Positions 46,397 through 57,893 of a stretch of DNA of 64,000 nt are shown piece after piece (position 1 is the first letter of the stretch; each line of letters starts with the position of its first letter). The position numbers and the translations under genes are program-made. Origin of the DNA: Edaphochlamys debaryana (Eukaryota; Chlorophyta; Chlorophyceae; Chlamydomonadales); NCBI GenBank assembly GCA_016858145.1, contig JAEHOE010000187.1, positions 62,001 to 126,000 of the forward strand. Direction: 5' to 3'. The notes below the pieces were generated by a model. That model saw only the letters and a list, made by a program, of their open reading frames with translations. It did no database searches and was not told the DNA's origin.

Positions 46397-49300
46397 ATGT
46401 CACGCTATGACGATGGAGGCTACGAGGGATTCTACCAGGTCCCAGATATCGTGAAGCAATGGGCCCACTACTTCTACCGTCATATCAGGGAGGTTTGGAA
46501 TGCACAGCTGTTCTTGGCGCGGCTGGGCTGGGCGCGCAATGCTCCTCGGCGGCGGCTTTCTCGCTGGAGCCTAAGCAGGCGGTCCCGGCTGTACTGCCGA
46601 ATGTTTAGACTTGCTGGGCTTTGTCTGGCGAGGCCTGGGCTCTCTGGGTGCCCAAGCGCGCCCTAGGAACAGTGCGGCGGCCTCCTGATCTACGCGCTTC
46701 GCTGCGCGCCACCCGCCTTCGCAGGGAGCGGAACATTCCGGAGATCCAGTCTATGTATGAGATCTCTTTCCTGAAGCTGAGCGACCGCTATTACAAGTCC
46801 TCGCCATGGCCGGAGGTCTCGCACATTGCGGAGGTCGTGGACCACGACCACGTCTTCTGCCTGCTGTACAAGGTCTGGGGGTTGCGGTCTGGAAGGGCTG
46901 TGCCGGGGGCTTTGCGCTGGGTGCCCGCGAGGCCCCTCGAGCAGGGTGGGGGTGGGGTAGGGGTCGCCGTGTTGCGCTCTTGGCTCGTTGGCTCTCGGCG
47001 CCTGAGGCCAGGCCCGAGCTTCGGGCAGACGGGGCAGACGACCAGGACAGGTCATTCGCGCTGCCCAGGTGGCGCATGGGCCAGGGAAGAGGGTCCCATC
47101 CAGGTGTGCCAAAGACCGAGACCCCGCATTGCTGACCTAGCCCCTTTCGCCGCCCGCCGTGCCTTGCTCCCGACGCAGGAGATGTACTTCCGCCACCTGT
47201 ACGCGCGCTGCCAGCCCACCCTGCGCGATCGGTAAGCCGTGAGCTGCTGCCGCGGCCCTCGTATGGCCTTAGGCGGCTCCGCCAGACCAGGCAGCGCCAG
47301 CCCCGGCGCTTGGCTGGTGGCGCTTAGCCCGCAGGAAAACTGTGGGAGCATGGCGAAGGGTTGTCTGGGGGCCTGCGTGCGCCCCGCGTAGCGCCCGCCA
47401 CGGGTCCCTCATCACGATGCATGCCCCTGGCTCCCGCCCCGTCACCCCCCAGCTGCGACTCGTGGGACAACTACTGCGACCTGTTCGGCCTGCTGCTGAC
47501 GTCCAACGTCAACATGCAGCTGCCCAACATCTGGCTGTGGGACATGATTGACGAGTTCCTGTACCAGTTCCAGGTGGGGCTGACGTGGAGGGAGGGGGGT
47601 GCGGAGGGGCAATCAAGCGGGGGTGACGGGGGCCGAGGACGGAAGAAGAAGGCTAGATGGGGATGGAGAGGCGGGCATTTGGACCACTCGTGCTTTACAG
47701 GCGTCCTGCAGCACGCTCAAAGGCGCCAAAGGGGCATCGCAGTCTTGAGGACACCGCCGTCAGTCGTGGGCCGTGCAGCTGCGGCCCGTCCCGCAGTGAC
47801 CGGGCGCGCGGTACTGGCGCACAGGGCCGCAGCATTGCAGCTGGGCGGCGGTAAAGGCCGCACTTGCCCTTCAGTTCGGCCATCAGCTCCAGGAAGCGGG
47901 CGCCTGGAGCGGCACGCGGGGATGGCGAAGCGGCGGACGAGACCTCCCGGGGTCTGTGCCGCATGGCCCCGCACGGCCCCCACGGCAGTGATCCTGACCC
48001 GCCCCCCCTCTGCCGCGCCCCACCCCGGCCCGCCTCCCCCTTTCCCGCTCCCCCTTAGTCGTTCTGCCAGTACCGCGGCAAGGTGCAGTCCATGTCGCCG
48101 GAGGAGATCGACAACCTGAAGAAGGTCACCGACAAGGTGCGGCCCAGGGGGCGTGCAGGGACGCTCATAATGCGCTAGGCCCGGAGCAGGCACCGCGGCA
48201 CCGGCACCGGCACCGGCAGAGACCTCAGTCCACTCCTCCGCCCACGTCTCGCCTCACCCCCTGTTGCCTCCCTCCCCGCCAATCCCGCCCATGCTCCCCG
48301 CCGCCCTCCCCCCAGGTGTGGAACATCGTGGAGGTGCTCAACATCCTGCAGGCGCTGGTGGACAAGAGCGGCATCGTGGCGGAGCTGGAGGGCGACGGGG
48401 GTGCCAGGTGGGGAGCAGCCGGGGGAGAGCGGAGGGCTGGGCGGAGAAGGGTGGGAGAGTGCGGGTGGCAGGAGGCGCAGAGGTTGTGGGGGCCACGGCC
48501 CGGGGTCATGGGCACAGGGGGGGAGAGCGAGTGACTGCAGGAGGGGGCAGAGCGCGTGGGAGGCAGACGGGGCCGTACGCGGACGGTCAATGGCAGGCAA
48601 GGGTCGAGGCGAGCGAACGACGGACAGCGCCAGCGACAGCGCTTGCGGAGCCCTGCCGGATGCCAGGTGCCCCACGGTCGCTCACTTCGCCACCCGCTCC
48701 CGCCCCCCCTTCCCCCAGGCTGTGCTCCCTGGAGGGCTACTACCCGCAGTCCTCCAACGTGCTGCGCATGCTGGGCTACTTCTCGCTGACGGGCCTGCTG
48801 CGCGTGCACTGCCTGGTGGGCGACTACGTGACCGGCCTCAAGGTGCGGTGGGCAGGGGGGGGAACGCTACGGGGCCCGGGTGGAGGGGGACGAGCGGCGG
48901 AGCCTTAGCCGGGCGCAAGCTGGAGCTCAAAGACGGCGCGGGAACCACGATGGTTTCGGGGGCGGGTGGTTCTGCCGGTGCCCTCGGCCCCGGAAGGGCC
49001 TCCAAGGAGGAGGCGCGTGCTGCCTGAGCCCCGCACGGATCGAGCCCTTCAGCGCCTCGGCCCCGCCCGCTCCACTGCCCCTTTCACCCCCAGGCCATCT
49101 ACCCGCTCAACCTGCACGAGCGCACCCACCTGTTCACCCCCCGCATCCCCGGGGCGCACATCACGCTCTTCTACTACGGGGGCTTCTCCTACCTGATGCA
49201 GCGGAGGTGGGGACGGGGGGAGTGGTATGCGTGGGATTGGGAAGCGCCGCATGCTGGAGGGAGCCTTCTCTCCTGGAACCGCGGTGCGGGTGGGAAGGGA

Positions 49301-51711
49301 GGCCACGCCGCATACAAGAGCCCTGCACCCGCCCCCCCCCCTCGTCTGACTCGCGCTCTTTCGCCCCCTCTTCCCTTCTCCCCCCTCCCCTCTCCCCCCC
49401 CCTTTCCCCCCTAGGTACCTGGACGCCGCCCGCTGCTTCAACGCGGTGCTGCTCTACATCTACCGCGTCAAGGGCGCGCACCGCTCCAGCCCGCAGTTCG
49501 AGCAGATCCTCAAGAAGAACGAGCAGATGTACGCGCTGCTGGCCATCTGCCTGGCGCTGTGCCCCGCGGCCGCCAAGAGCCTGGACGAGAACGTGCTCAT
49601 GCAGGTGGGCAGAGGGGGCGCTGGGGGGGAAGGGAGGGGGGCCCGAGGTGGTAGGGGGCTGACGGACGCGCAGCGGGGCAGCTGGAGCTGAAGCGAGCGC
49701 GACCCTGTCACTCGCACGTCCACGCTCGCAGTGATGTCCTGATATCTTCAGCTATCATTGACCCGCCTTACTAGCGGGCTTGAAATTAACCTTGAAAAAC
49801 ACTGAGCGAGTAAGGAGGACTGGGCACCCGCACCCATGCCAGCATCAGCACACACGCCTACCGCCTGGATGTCTCACTCCGACTTCGATTGCGGCTGAGG
49901 GCAGGGAACCGAGGGGGGTGCTTGCAGGGACATGCGCGGGAGGGAGCAGGGCCGGGACTACATAACACGCGCACAGTACGCTCGCAGTGATGTCCTGATA
50001 TCTTCAGCTATCATCGACCTGCCTTACTAGCGGGCTTGAGATCAACTTGGAAAATGCTGAGCGAGTAAAGCGGGCTGGGCACACGCACTCCAAGCTCGCA
50101 TAGGCATGCGCCGTTCCACTCCACGTCCGCAGACGTTCGCCGTGATGTATTTTTACTTCAGCTATCATCGACCCGCCTTACTAGCGGGCTTGAGATTAAC
50201 TCTGGGAATTGCTGAGCGAACGCCACGCCTCTGTGCACTGCGGACACGCCTCCCCCGCCACATGCCGACCAACCGCCTCTGCGCTGCCCACGCTCGTCCG
50301 GCCACGGCCCCTCACCTCTCCCACACTCGTTCTGCACGCAGCCCTTCACCCCACCACACCACACGCGTCGTCCCACCACCACCATGCCCTCAACCCCCCC
50401 CCCTGCCCCCCCCCAAAACGCCCTCAGCTGCGCGAGCGCCAGTCGGACAACATGGCCGCCATGGGGCGGGGCGACATCGACGTGTACGACAGCCTGTTCC
50501 GCGACGCCTGCCCCAAGTTCGTCACTTCGACCCCCCCGGCCTACGACCAGGCCACCACCAACACCAACCAGCTGGTGGGCGACTGGGAGGGCGGGGGTTT
50601 AGGGGGAGGGCGAGCCGCGGCCGCCGTGGCTTGTCCTCTTGCGTCCCGGGCCCAGCTTGCTCTTACCCTCCCTCCCCCTCCCCTCCCCCTCCCACTCCTC
50701 CCCCCAGGCCTTCCGCGCGCAGCTCAACTCGTTCCTGCTGGAGGTGCGGTCGCAGCAGACCCTGCCGCAGCTCAAGCAGTACCTGCTGCTCTACAGGTGG
50801 GGGGGGCGGCCGGGAAAGAGGGGGGGCCAGCGGTGCAAGAGAGTTGCGCCCAGCGCTGGTGGCGCAGGCATGCGCCAAGCTAGGTCCGCACCAAGGCTCA
50901 TGACCGCACGCGCTGCGTTGCATCCCCACCCCCTGCTCCTCCTCACCCCTCACCCCTCACCAACACCCGCGCCCCCACCCACCCACCCACCCAGCTCCAT
51001 CGCTCTGGCCCGCCTGGCCGCGCTGATGGACGTGGAGGAGGGCGCCCTGCGGCAGCAGCTCATCTGCCTCAAGGGCAAGCAGCGCCAGCTCAAGTGGGAC
51101 GGAGGCAAGGACATGACGGCGGGTGAGCCCGGGGGGGAGGGGCAGGGCGGGAGGGGCTGCTGGATCTCTAGAAACGAGGGAACTAGGGGAAGCTGACAGC
51201 TGACGCCGCCTCCACACCCCACCGGAGCACCCAGTGCCTTGCGCGCATCAACGGCCTCCCAAGACAACCCCCAAAACCCTCGGCTCACCCCTCCCCCACC
51301 CAACCCCCAGGCACCTGGACGGTGGCCTCGGACCTGGAGTTCCACATCGACGTGGACCCCGAGTCGGGCCGCGAGATGGTCATGGTGTCGGACACGCTGC
51401 AGGTGGGGGGAGGGGGAGGAGAGGAGCACTGGGGCAGGGAGGGGAGCACTGGGGCAGGGAGGGAGGCTGCGGCCAGATGGGGTTGACGGGGCCAGGGGGT
51501 GCGGAGGCGGTGCTGGGACCACGGGGCGCGTTGGGCAGATGTCAAGCTCTAACCGTCCAACCGCTCCCGCCCCCCCCCCCAGGTGGCCACCTACGCCCCC
51601 TTCCTGGCGCACCACATCGCCCGCTTCGAGGAGATCATCCGCGACCTCTCCCTGCCGCCGCCCGTGCCCGTGGTGCCGGCGCCGGCCGCCGCCGCGGCGG
51701 TGCGCGCCTAA
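46397..51711 (+). CDS. EIF3L: Eukaryotic translation initiation factor 3 subunit L
   Basis: Fourteen exons: 46397-46492, 46729-46872, 47179-47231, 47453-47573, 48059-48136, 48316-48407, 48719-48842, 49094-49206, 49415-49604, 50428-50574, 50708-50796, 50995-51122, 51311-51402, 51583-51711; 531 residues, the length of plant eIF3L. Conserved segments run the full length: VPDIVKQWAHYFYRHIRE (14-31), DRYYKSSPWPE, DHVFCLLYKEMYFRHLYAR, DSWDNYCDLFG, LPNIWLWDMIDEFLYQFQSF, MLGYFSLTGLLRVH, ILKKNEQMYALLA (near 310) and, in the PCI domain, YSSIALARLAALM. eIF3L is a non-core eIF3 subunit in the cytosolic 43S pre-initiation complex. The boundary between exons 1 and 2 is less certain: the reading that matches the family uses GGGAG as acceptor. 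Intron 9 (823 bases) holds a triple repeat. Confidence 0.93.
49723..50220. repeat. Three dispersed copies of an about 85-bp repeat inside an eIF3L intron
   Basis: Copies lie at about 49723-49814, 49979-50068 and 50140-50220. Each contains TTCAGCTATCAT, then GCCTTACTAGCGGGCTTGA, and ends GCTGAGCGA or CTGAGCGA. CCCGC...GCGGG around CTTACTA can form a short hairpin in copies 1 and 3. The sequence is less GC-rich than the surroundings. It may be a small mobile or satellite-like element, or an unequal-crossover expansion. Confidence 0.75.
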
Positions 51712-52931
51712 GGCCCGCGGGCGCAGGGGCTGCGCAGTGCCGCCGCCGGCGCGGAGGCACTGCGCGGCTCTGGGGGCCGTGTGGGGAGCGTGGAGGCTGC
51801 AGGCGCGGCTGCGGGCGGACGGTGGATGGGGGCGGATTGCTTCGAGGAGCATGAGCGGGGGAAAGGCGCGGGGAGCAGCGCTGCGGACGCCGCCGCCGAG
51901 GGACCGAGGAGGCGTGCGCGGGGGGCGGCGGCGTCCACGCAGGCGCTCGCGAGGCGGAGAGTTGGTGAGGGTCTGACTGCTAGCAGTGGGGGCAGACGGG
52001 GGTTAGTGCAGGTGCTTATCAAAGGGGAGCGTATCGATAGGGGTGCGTGCTAAGGCACGGAAGGGGCAGTACGTTCCGGCGTCGAGGAGAGGCTCGCGGC
52101 AGTGGGCTGAACGGGTTTGGTGGGTGAGGGGCTGACGGGTTCCGGCGGAGCAGCCGGTCGCAGGAGGGCTTGACGGGGTGCGCGGAGCCGCGCGTGGGGT
52201 GTGCGGGTGGGCGCGGGGCATGGCCAGTGCGTGGGGCCAGGTGGCGGGCTGCGGGACGTGGGGCGCTGGCTCCGCTCGGGGGCCGCAAGGTTGTGTCGGG
52301 GTCGTGTGCACCGAGTGTGAGCGTGCAAGAGTTGTAAGGCGGATATGCAGAGCAGGAGAGGCGCAGGGGGCTGGGAAGTGGGGGATGTTAGGGATGCCGA
52401 TGGGCAAGGTGCTGGCTGTTAAGGGCAACTGCGAGGACAGCTCAGTCTTGGCTGGCGGGGAACAAGTACAAGGCGGGGGGCTGCATAGGGGCAGACCTTG
52501 CCAGCAGTTGGGGAAGGCAGGGCCACGGAGTGGGCCTTGAGGAACTACTGCCGCCTCCCGAGGGGCCATGCGACCCGTTCCCGCACAAGCAGCCTTTCCC
52601 GCCCGCGTCTCCTCCGCATCTGACCGTAGCTTGACCTAGAGGGAGTGTCGTGTAGGCCCTGCCGCCCGCTCTCTGGACCCAGCCCGATCGCGACCATCGC
52701 GGGGCCCGAAGGCGCGCGGTCATATCGGCGCGGCCCCCACGCTCTTGCCATTCCCCACTTACACACAGCAAGAACACACACAGCGCCATGCAGTAACCAC
52801 GCCACTGGGCGGTAAAGCCCCTGAAAGCAACAGAGGCGACCCTTGGAAGCGCTATGCACTAATAACACGCCGAGCAGCCCGCGACTGCACCACGCGGCAG
52901 TGAAGACTCACTGGTAACGGAGAAAGCCGGA
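51712..52931. other. Intergenic region between eIF3L and the phosphatase-like gene
   Basis: It contains the eIF3L 3' UTR; a TGTAA at 52333-52337 is the nearest such signal but lies more than 600 bases past the stop. No gene is visible on either strand. Confidence 0.45.
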
Positions 52932-54690
52932 ATGTGCTCCTCGGCGCACACTCCAATGGCCTCGGCGAAGATGTCGCTGCCGGGTGAGTTCTCGCAAGAC
53001 TGCTATGTCGCGGGCCTCTTCCGTTTGCCGGATAGCGCGGGCTCGTGGGGCAGATAGTAGCGCCGCCAACATCACACGCGGAAATCGCGCCTTCAGCGCG
53101 CGGCCGCACCAAAATTGAGCCGCTTCCGCCCCCTCCGCACGCAGGCCTGGACCACCTGCGTCCGTACGTTGAGGACTGGGACGCGGCGGCGGCGACGCTG
53201 TCGGCCACGGCCGTGGCCGTGGCGCAGGCGGTCGCGGGCGGGGGCCAGGCCCAGGCCGGCCCCGCCTCCACCAGTGAGTGCCGCTCCAGGGCGGGCCGGG
53301 GGGACGCTAACAGGACCTACACAGGCACTAGGGGGTATTTGCATGACGTGGCGGCGGCGCCTCCATGCCCCCCCTGCCCGACCGGCAGCGACCCTGCACG
53401 CACCTCTCTGATCCCGCTCCCCACCTCCCTCTTTCCCCCTCCGCCCCCGCAGCCCCGGCCCCCCCCGCCCAGCTGGTCCCCGCCTCCCAGCTCAAGCCCG
53501 GCCGCGTGTTCGTGGTGGCGGGCCTGCAGGGCTGCTACTACACCCTGCTGGAGCTGCTGTCGAGGCACAAGTTCGACTTTCGTGTCGACTCGCTCTTCCA
53601 CGTCGGCAACGTGCTCGCGCCCCCGCACCCCGCCCTCACCGCCCCCTCGGCCTCCGCATCCGCCTCTGCAACCGCCGCCGCCGCCGCCTCGCTGACCCCC
53701 TCGGCGGCCGTGCTCAAGCTGCTCCGCCGCCACAGCGCGCGGGGGCCCATGGGCGCTCACGAGGCCCTGGCGCTGCTGGCGGCCGCCCGCGCCAACCGCC
53801 AGCGCGCCGAGGCGGAGCGGGCAGCCCTGGAGGAGCACCAGCGCCGCATCCCGGCGCAGGCCACTGGGGGCCCGGGTGAGGGCCAGGGCCAGGCCCGGCC
53901 GCCGCTGCCGGGCCGCGCCAGCGCCCTGTCGATGCAGCTGGCGGCAGCCAACGCCGCCCCGGCACCGGGCTGCGCCCCGGGCACCACCGCGGCGCCGTCG
54001 TCGCCCTCGCCCTGCCCCGCGCCCTCGCCGCGGCCGGGGGCGGCGGAGGGCCGGACCGCGGCCCTGCCCACGCCCTGCGCGCGGCCGCGGGGCCGCTCGG
54101 TGTCCGACTCGGAATCCGATTCCGACTCTGATTCGGACTCCGACTCAGATTCGGACGGCGAGATGCCCGCCACGCCCTGCCGCTCCGACCAGGCCTCGGC
54201 CTACAGCGGCGGGGGCGGGGGCTTCTGCGGCGCCGGCTCGGCCCCGGGCGGCTTCGCGGGCCTGGACGTGCAGGCCCTGGCGCACCTGCTGGCGCTGCCG
54301 CCCGCGCTGCTGCTGGAGCCCTACCGCCTGCGCCTGCAGCACGCGGGGCCGCGGCCGGGGGCAGCGGAGGCGGCGGGGGCGGAGGCCGCGGGCCCCGCCT
54401 TCCACACGCTCTTCTCGCACCGCCACGGCGGCGAGGCGGGCGCGGCGGCGGCCGCCAGCGCGGCGGCGCACGCCACCGGCCTGGCCCTGGCCTGCGGCTC
54501 GCGGGCGGTGCTGCGCTGCGCGGTGCTGCCGCCGCTGCGCACGCTGCAGCGCTGCTCGCCCGGCTTCGTGGCGCGGGTGGCGGCGGGGCTGGCCCCCAGC
54601 CGCGAGGACCTCATGCTGGAGGTCGTCGAGGAGCCGCTGTCGGAGATTGACGCGCAGCGGGCGGCGGCGGCGGCGGCAGCAGCCTCCTAG
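52932..54690 (+). CDS. Degenerate metallophosphatase-like protein
   Basis: Three exons: 52932-52983, 53145-53273, 53453-54690; 472 residues. Residues 77-116 resemble the start of PPP/ApaH-type metallophosphatases (RVFVVAGLQGCYYTLLELL, then FDFRVDSLFHVGNVLA), but the metal-binding signatures are altered. GDxHG reads A83-G-L-Q-G, losing Asp and His. GDxVDRG reads G112-N-V-L-A-P-P. GNHE reads GAHE in the segment after SAAVLKLLRRHSARGP. A late LQHAG may correspond to the family's VHAG. Between them lie about 150 residues of Ala/Pro/Ser/Arg and a (Ser-Asp)n acidic tract near 54101-54160. Most likely a non-catalytic relative; fold assignment needs a profile search. The start ATG was chosen because its exon splices in phase and opens with MCSSAHTPMASAKM; an earlier start is possible. 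Confidence 0.65.
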
Positions 54691-56588
54691 CGGCGGCAGC
54701 GGTCGGGAGGCCGCTGAGGAGAGAGAAGATACCGTTATGGGCACCCGGCTGCGGCCTGTGGTGCTGGCTTGAGATCGGACCCTGTGAACTGCTTTTTGGC
54801 GCAGAGATGCGGCTTATGCGCCGTGCAGCCGGATGCGGCTGGCCTGACGCGTTGCACCGTTGTTATGCGCGCGTGCCTAAGATACGAATGAGCCTACAAC
54901 TTAGTCTTGAACCGAGCGTGTAGCAACGCCTTCCTCTTCTTCACTAGTTCCCGTAGCCTCCTGGAACCAGCGTCAGTCATTTCCGCTAGGAGCCCTTTGC
55001 AGACCAGTCAACGCTAGTTAACAGACAAGAACCCCGCCAATGCTCGTACTGTCTTTGCCCTTATCTCGATGATTCCAGGCGTGATTGTTGCCTGTCTTGA
55101 TTGCCTATCGTGGGGAACTTGTGTGGATGTCTGGGTGTGTAAGGGTCGCTGGGGCTCAAATTGTAGGCTGGAGACTAGAGTCAGTGTAGCGGGGCTGAGG
55201 ACCAGGCGAGGGTAGTGTTCGGGTTTCCAGATAGGGGCGCTCGGGCGGCTACAAGATGCTCCAAATCGAGTTATGGCGGGAAAGCGTGGGTCCGGACTTT
55301 ATCCATGCAAGCCGAGGAAGGTGGGCGGGACCGGGTAAGGGCACATGTGTGGGTCGTACCTGCCGAGGGCGGACACGCGAATTTGGAGAAGACTATGACC
55401 CAGGTAGACGCCGACGCATGGCGCGTTGCTCCCGACCATTTGCTGCACTGACAGGCCTAGGCTGTAGCTGGGCGGGTTTGGCGTCAAGGGTGCTGCCAGC
55501 ATTGGGGCCGAAGCGAGCTGGCGTGTGCGCTGGTGGTGTGGGGCCTGGTAGTGTAGGCTTGATGGAGACAATGTTAGGGCGCAGGGTCTAGACAGAATGA
55601 AGAGTCACTGGCGGCGGGCCTGTTGTGGCACTGAGGGGAGCGAGTGCCGTAGGAGCGCGCAGGGGGGTGGCAGGAGAGGTGCGAATGTGCGGGGTAGCCG
55701 GGCTGGTGCCGTTGATGGGCGGGCTGCGAGACGAGGGTGGAGGAGTGCGGAGAAGACAGTGTGCGGGCGCGCGGCTAGGGCTGCGACCAGCATGTACATC
55801 AGAGCCCCGGCGGCGGTATGGGCCCGGTGGCGTGCGTTCGGGCGGTGCGCGAGCGTGCTTTGCGGCTGCGCATGCGTTGGCAGCAGGTGTATACCGGTAT
55901 GTGTATGTGTGCGGCGGCTCCGTGTGCCAGAGCGCCCGGGCCGCGGCATGGCATGATATGCCCAGACGGGCCCAGTGACCATGTGGCTGTTGGGTTGCGG
56001 GCTTTGTGAGCCACTGTAACAACCCCAGGCAAGCTGGCGCCCAAAGCAAAGCGTGGAGAGTAGGCCGCAGCCTGGGCCGTCCGCCAGCGCCACCGCCCGC
56101 AGCCCTAGCAGGCAGCTGCAGGGAGGCCGCAAGGAAGCCGCACCCGACCTGGCGGGTGGCAACTCTGGCAAGCGGCAGCCCAGCCTGAATTGACATCGTT
56201 GCACACAGCTCTCGAGGTCCCGTCACGCACCTCCATGGCCCAAGTCCAACATTGCTCCCCGGGGGATGCCCCAGGGGGGATCAGGCCAGCGTGCCCAGGA
56301 GGGCCGTGCCCGTGCGTCCGGTGTGTGCCACCTCTCCGTGCCTTCTGTGTCCTGTCCGTGCCTCCGCCCGCTTGTCGGACTGTGCATGGCCCTCCCAGCG
56401 CATGGACTAGGGCTGATGGTCAGCTTCCGGTGTCATCGAGGGCCTTCTGCAGTACGGCAGCCGGGATGAGGCGAGGCCCGGTACGGGCCCGGAGTTCTGG
56501 GCCCGCCCATGCAGTCGGCAGAGACCTTACCTTCGGGCCTGCAGCGGGCCTCACCACTCAAGCTTAGACTCCAGCATCGCATAGCAGT
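54691..56588. other. Intergenic region
   Basis: About 1.9 kb with no supportable gene, RNA or repeat. Composition is closer to even than in neighbouring exons. It separates two plus-strand genes and should contain one 3' UTR and one promoter. Confidence 0.45.
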
Positions 56589-57893
56589 ATGGATGTCACA
56601 GACCTTGAAGCTGCGGAGGGCTCGGAGCGCTGCTCCTCGTCGGCATCCGGGGGACCGCGGGCCCAAGCCTGCGACTGCAGCTCAGTCTTCTGCGCCCCCT
56701 TGCTTCTGCACCGCGTTGCCGCACATCTGGGTCCCAATGAGGTCGCGTGCTTGCGCTCTGTCAACTCAGTCTTCGCCGAGGCCTTCGGCCCAAATGCCGA
56801 GGTGCTCCTGTCGCAGCGCACACCGACCTGGGCCTTCGAGGAGCACTGGGCTGGTCCTGATGGCCTAGCGAAGAGCCTCGTACCAGCCCGAAAGGCCCAG
56901 CTCGTGCGCCTGGTTGCCTCGAGCGGGGTCATCCGCAACCTGGAGATTGCGTTCACCGCAACGGGCCTCAAGCCCCAGCAAGGGCACCTGGAGGCCGCAG
57001 CTCGCGCCGATGCGCTAGATGTGTGCGTCTGGCTCACGCAGCCAGGGCGACTGCAGGGCGGCGGTGTCTGGTGGACGGGCGTCCTGTGGAAAGCCGCCAA
57101 GCACGGCCGCAGGCGGGTCTGCGAGTGGTGCCTCGAGTCCAGCCCCGAGCTGCGCCGCTCCCCGGCCCTGCTCATCCAAGCCGCCCAGGAGGCTCTGCGG
57201 GGAGGCCACGCAGGGCTCGCGGACTGGCTGCTGGAGGAGGCGGGGGACGACGGCAAGCCCAAGCCGGCGCTGTGGCGCGCGGCCCTGGAGGGATGCGACC
57301 TGGAGACCGCCCGGCGGCACGGCTGCCCCAGGGGCATCGTTATCTTCCCTGCCGCGGAGCGCATCGCCGAACTGTCCGCTGCCCTACGCCTTGTCCTACG
57401 CAGCTCCGGCCCCGGCTGGCGAGCCAAAGCCGAGTGGCTGCTGGCTCAGCAGCCGCTGGCTGAGCTCGACTCGGCGTGCTATGTGGCGGCCTGCTCCGTG
57501 CCCCTCCCCGCCTCCTCCTCCCCCTCCGCCACCTCCTCCTCCCCCTCCCCCGCCAACCCCGCCCTCGAGCGCCTGGAGTGGCTGCACGCGCAGGGCTGCC
57601 CCCCGCGCACCGACGGCACGGACTGCACCGCCGCTGTCGCGGCCGGCAACCTGGCCGCGCTCCGCTGGCTGCGGGAGCACGGGCGGGGCACGGTCGACCC
57701 CCACGAGCTGGACGCAGCGCTGGCGACTGCCGCCCGGGCGGGGCACCTGGGGGTGCTGCAGGCGCTGCAGGGGGCGGGCCTGGCGATGGACCTGGAGGCC
57801 ATAGCCTGCGCCGCGGAGGGCGCGGGGCAGGAGGGCGTGAGGGACTGGGCCCGGAGCGTGCTGGGCGCCCGCCAGGAGCAGCAGGCGAGCTGA
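56589..57893 (+). CDS. F-box-like/ankyrin-like repeat protein (intact, single exon)
   Basis: An uninterrupted 434-residue frame. The N-terminal part (CAPLLLHRVAAHLGPNEVACL, then RSVNSVFAEAFG) resembles an F-box. After it come divergent ankyrin-like units: ADALDVCVWLTQPG, KHGRRRVCEWCLESSPEL, GGHAGLADWLLEEAGDDGKP, LEGCDLETARRHGCP, RLEWLHAQGCPPRTDGTD, AAGNLAALRWLREHG and AGHLGVLQALQGAGLAMD. A Ser/Pro/Ala linker (57500-57560) separates two repeat blocks. Likely a protein-interaction adaptor, possibly for ubiquitin ligation; the target is unknown. It is the intact partner of the inverted, broken copy at 59289-60617 and a distant relative of the pair at 35.4-40.4 kb. The nearest TGTAA signal, at 58396, is 500 bases downstream. 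Confidence 0.78.
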   Translation: MDVTDLEAAEGSERCSSSASGGPRAQACDCSSVFCAPLLLHRVAAHLGPNEVACLRSVNSVFAEAFGPNAEVLLSQRTPTWAFEEHWAGPDGLAKSLVPARKAQLVRLVASSGVIRNLEIAFTATGLKPQQGHLEAAARADALDVCVWLTQPGRLQGGGVWWTGVLWKAAKHGRRRVCEWCLESSPELRRSPALLIQAAQEALRGGHAGLADWLLEEAGDDGKPKPALWRAALEGCDLETARRHGCPRGIVIFPAAERIAELSAALRLVLRSSGPGWRAKAEWLLAQQPLAELDSACYVAACSVPLPASSSPSATSSSPSPANPALERLEWLHAQGCPPRTDGTDCTAAVAAGNLAALRWLREHGRGTVDPHELDAALATAARAGHLGVLQALQGAGLAMDLEAIACAAEGAGQEGVRDWARSVLGARQEQQAS

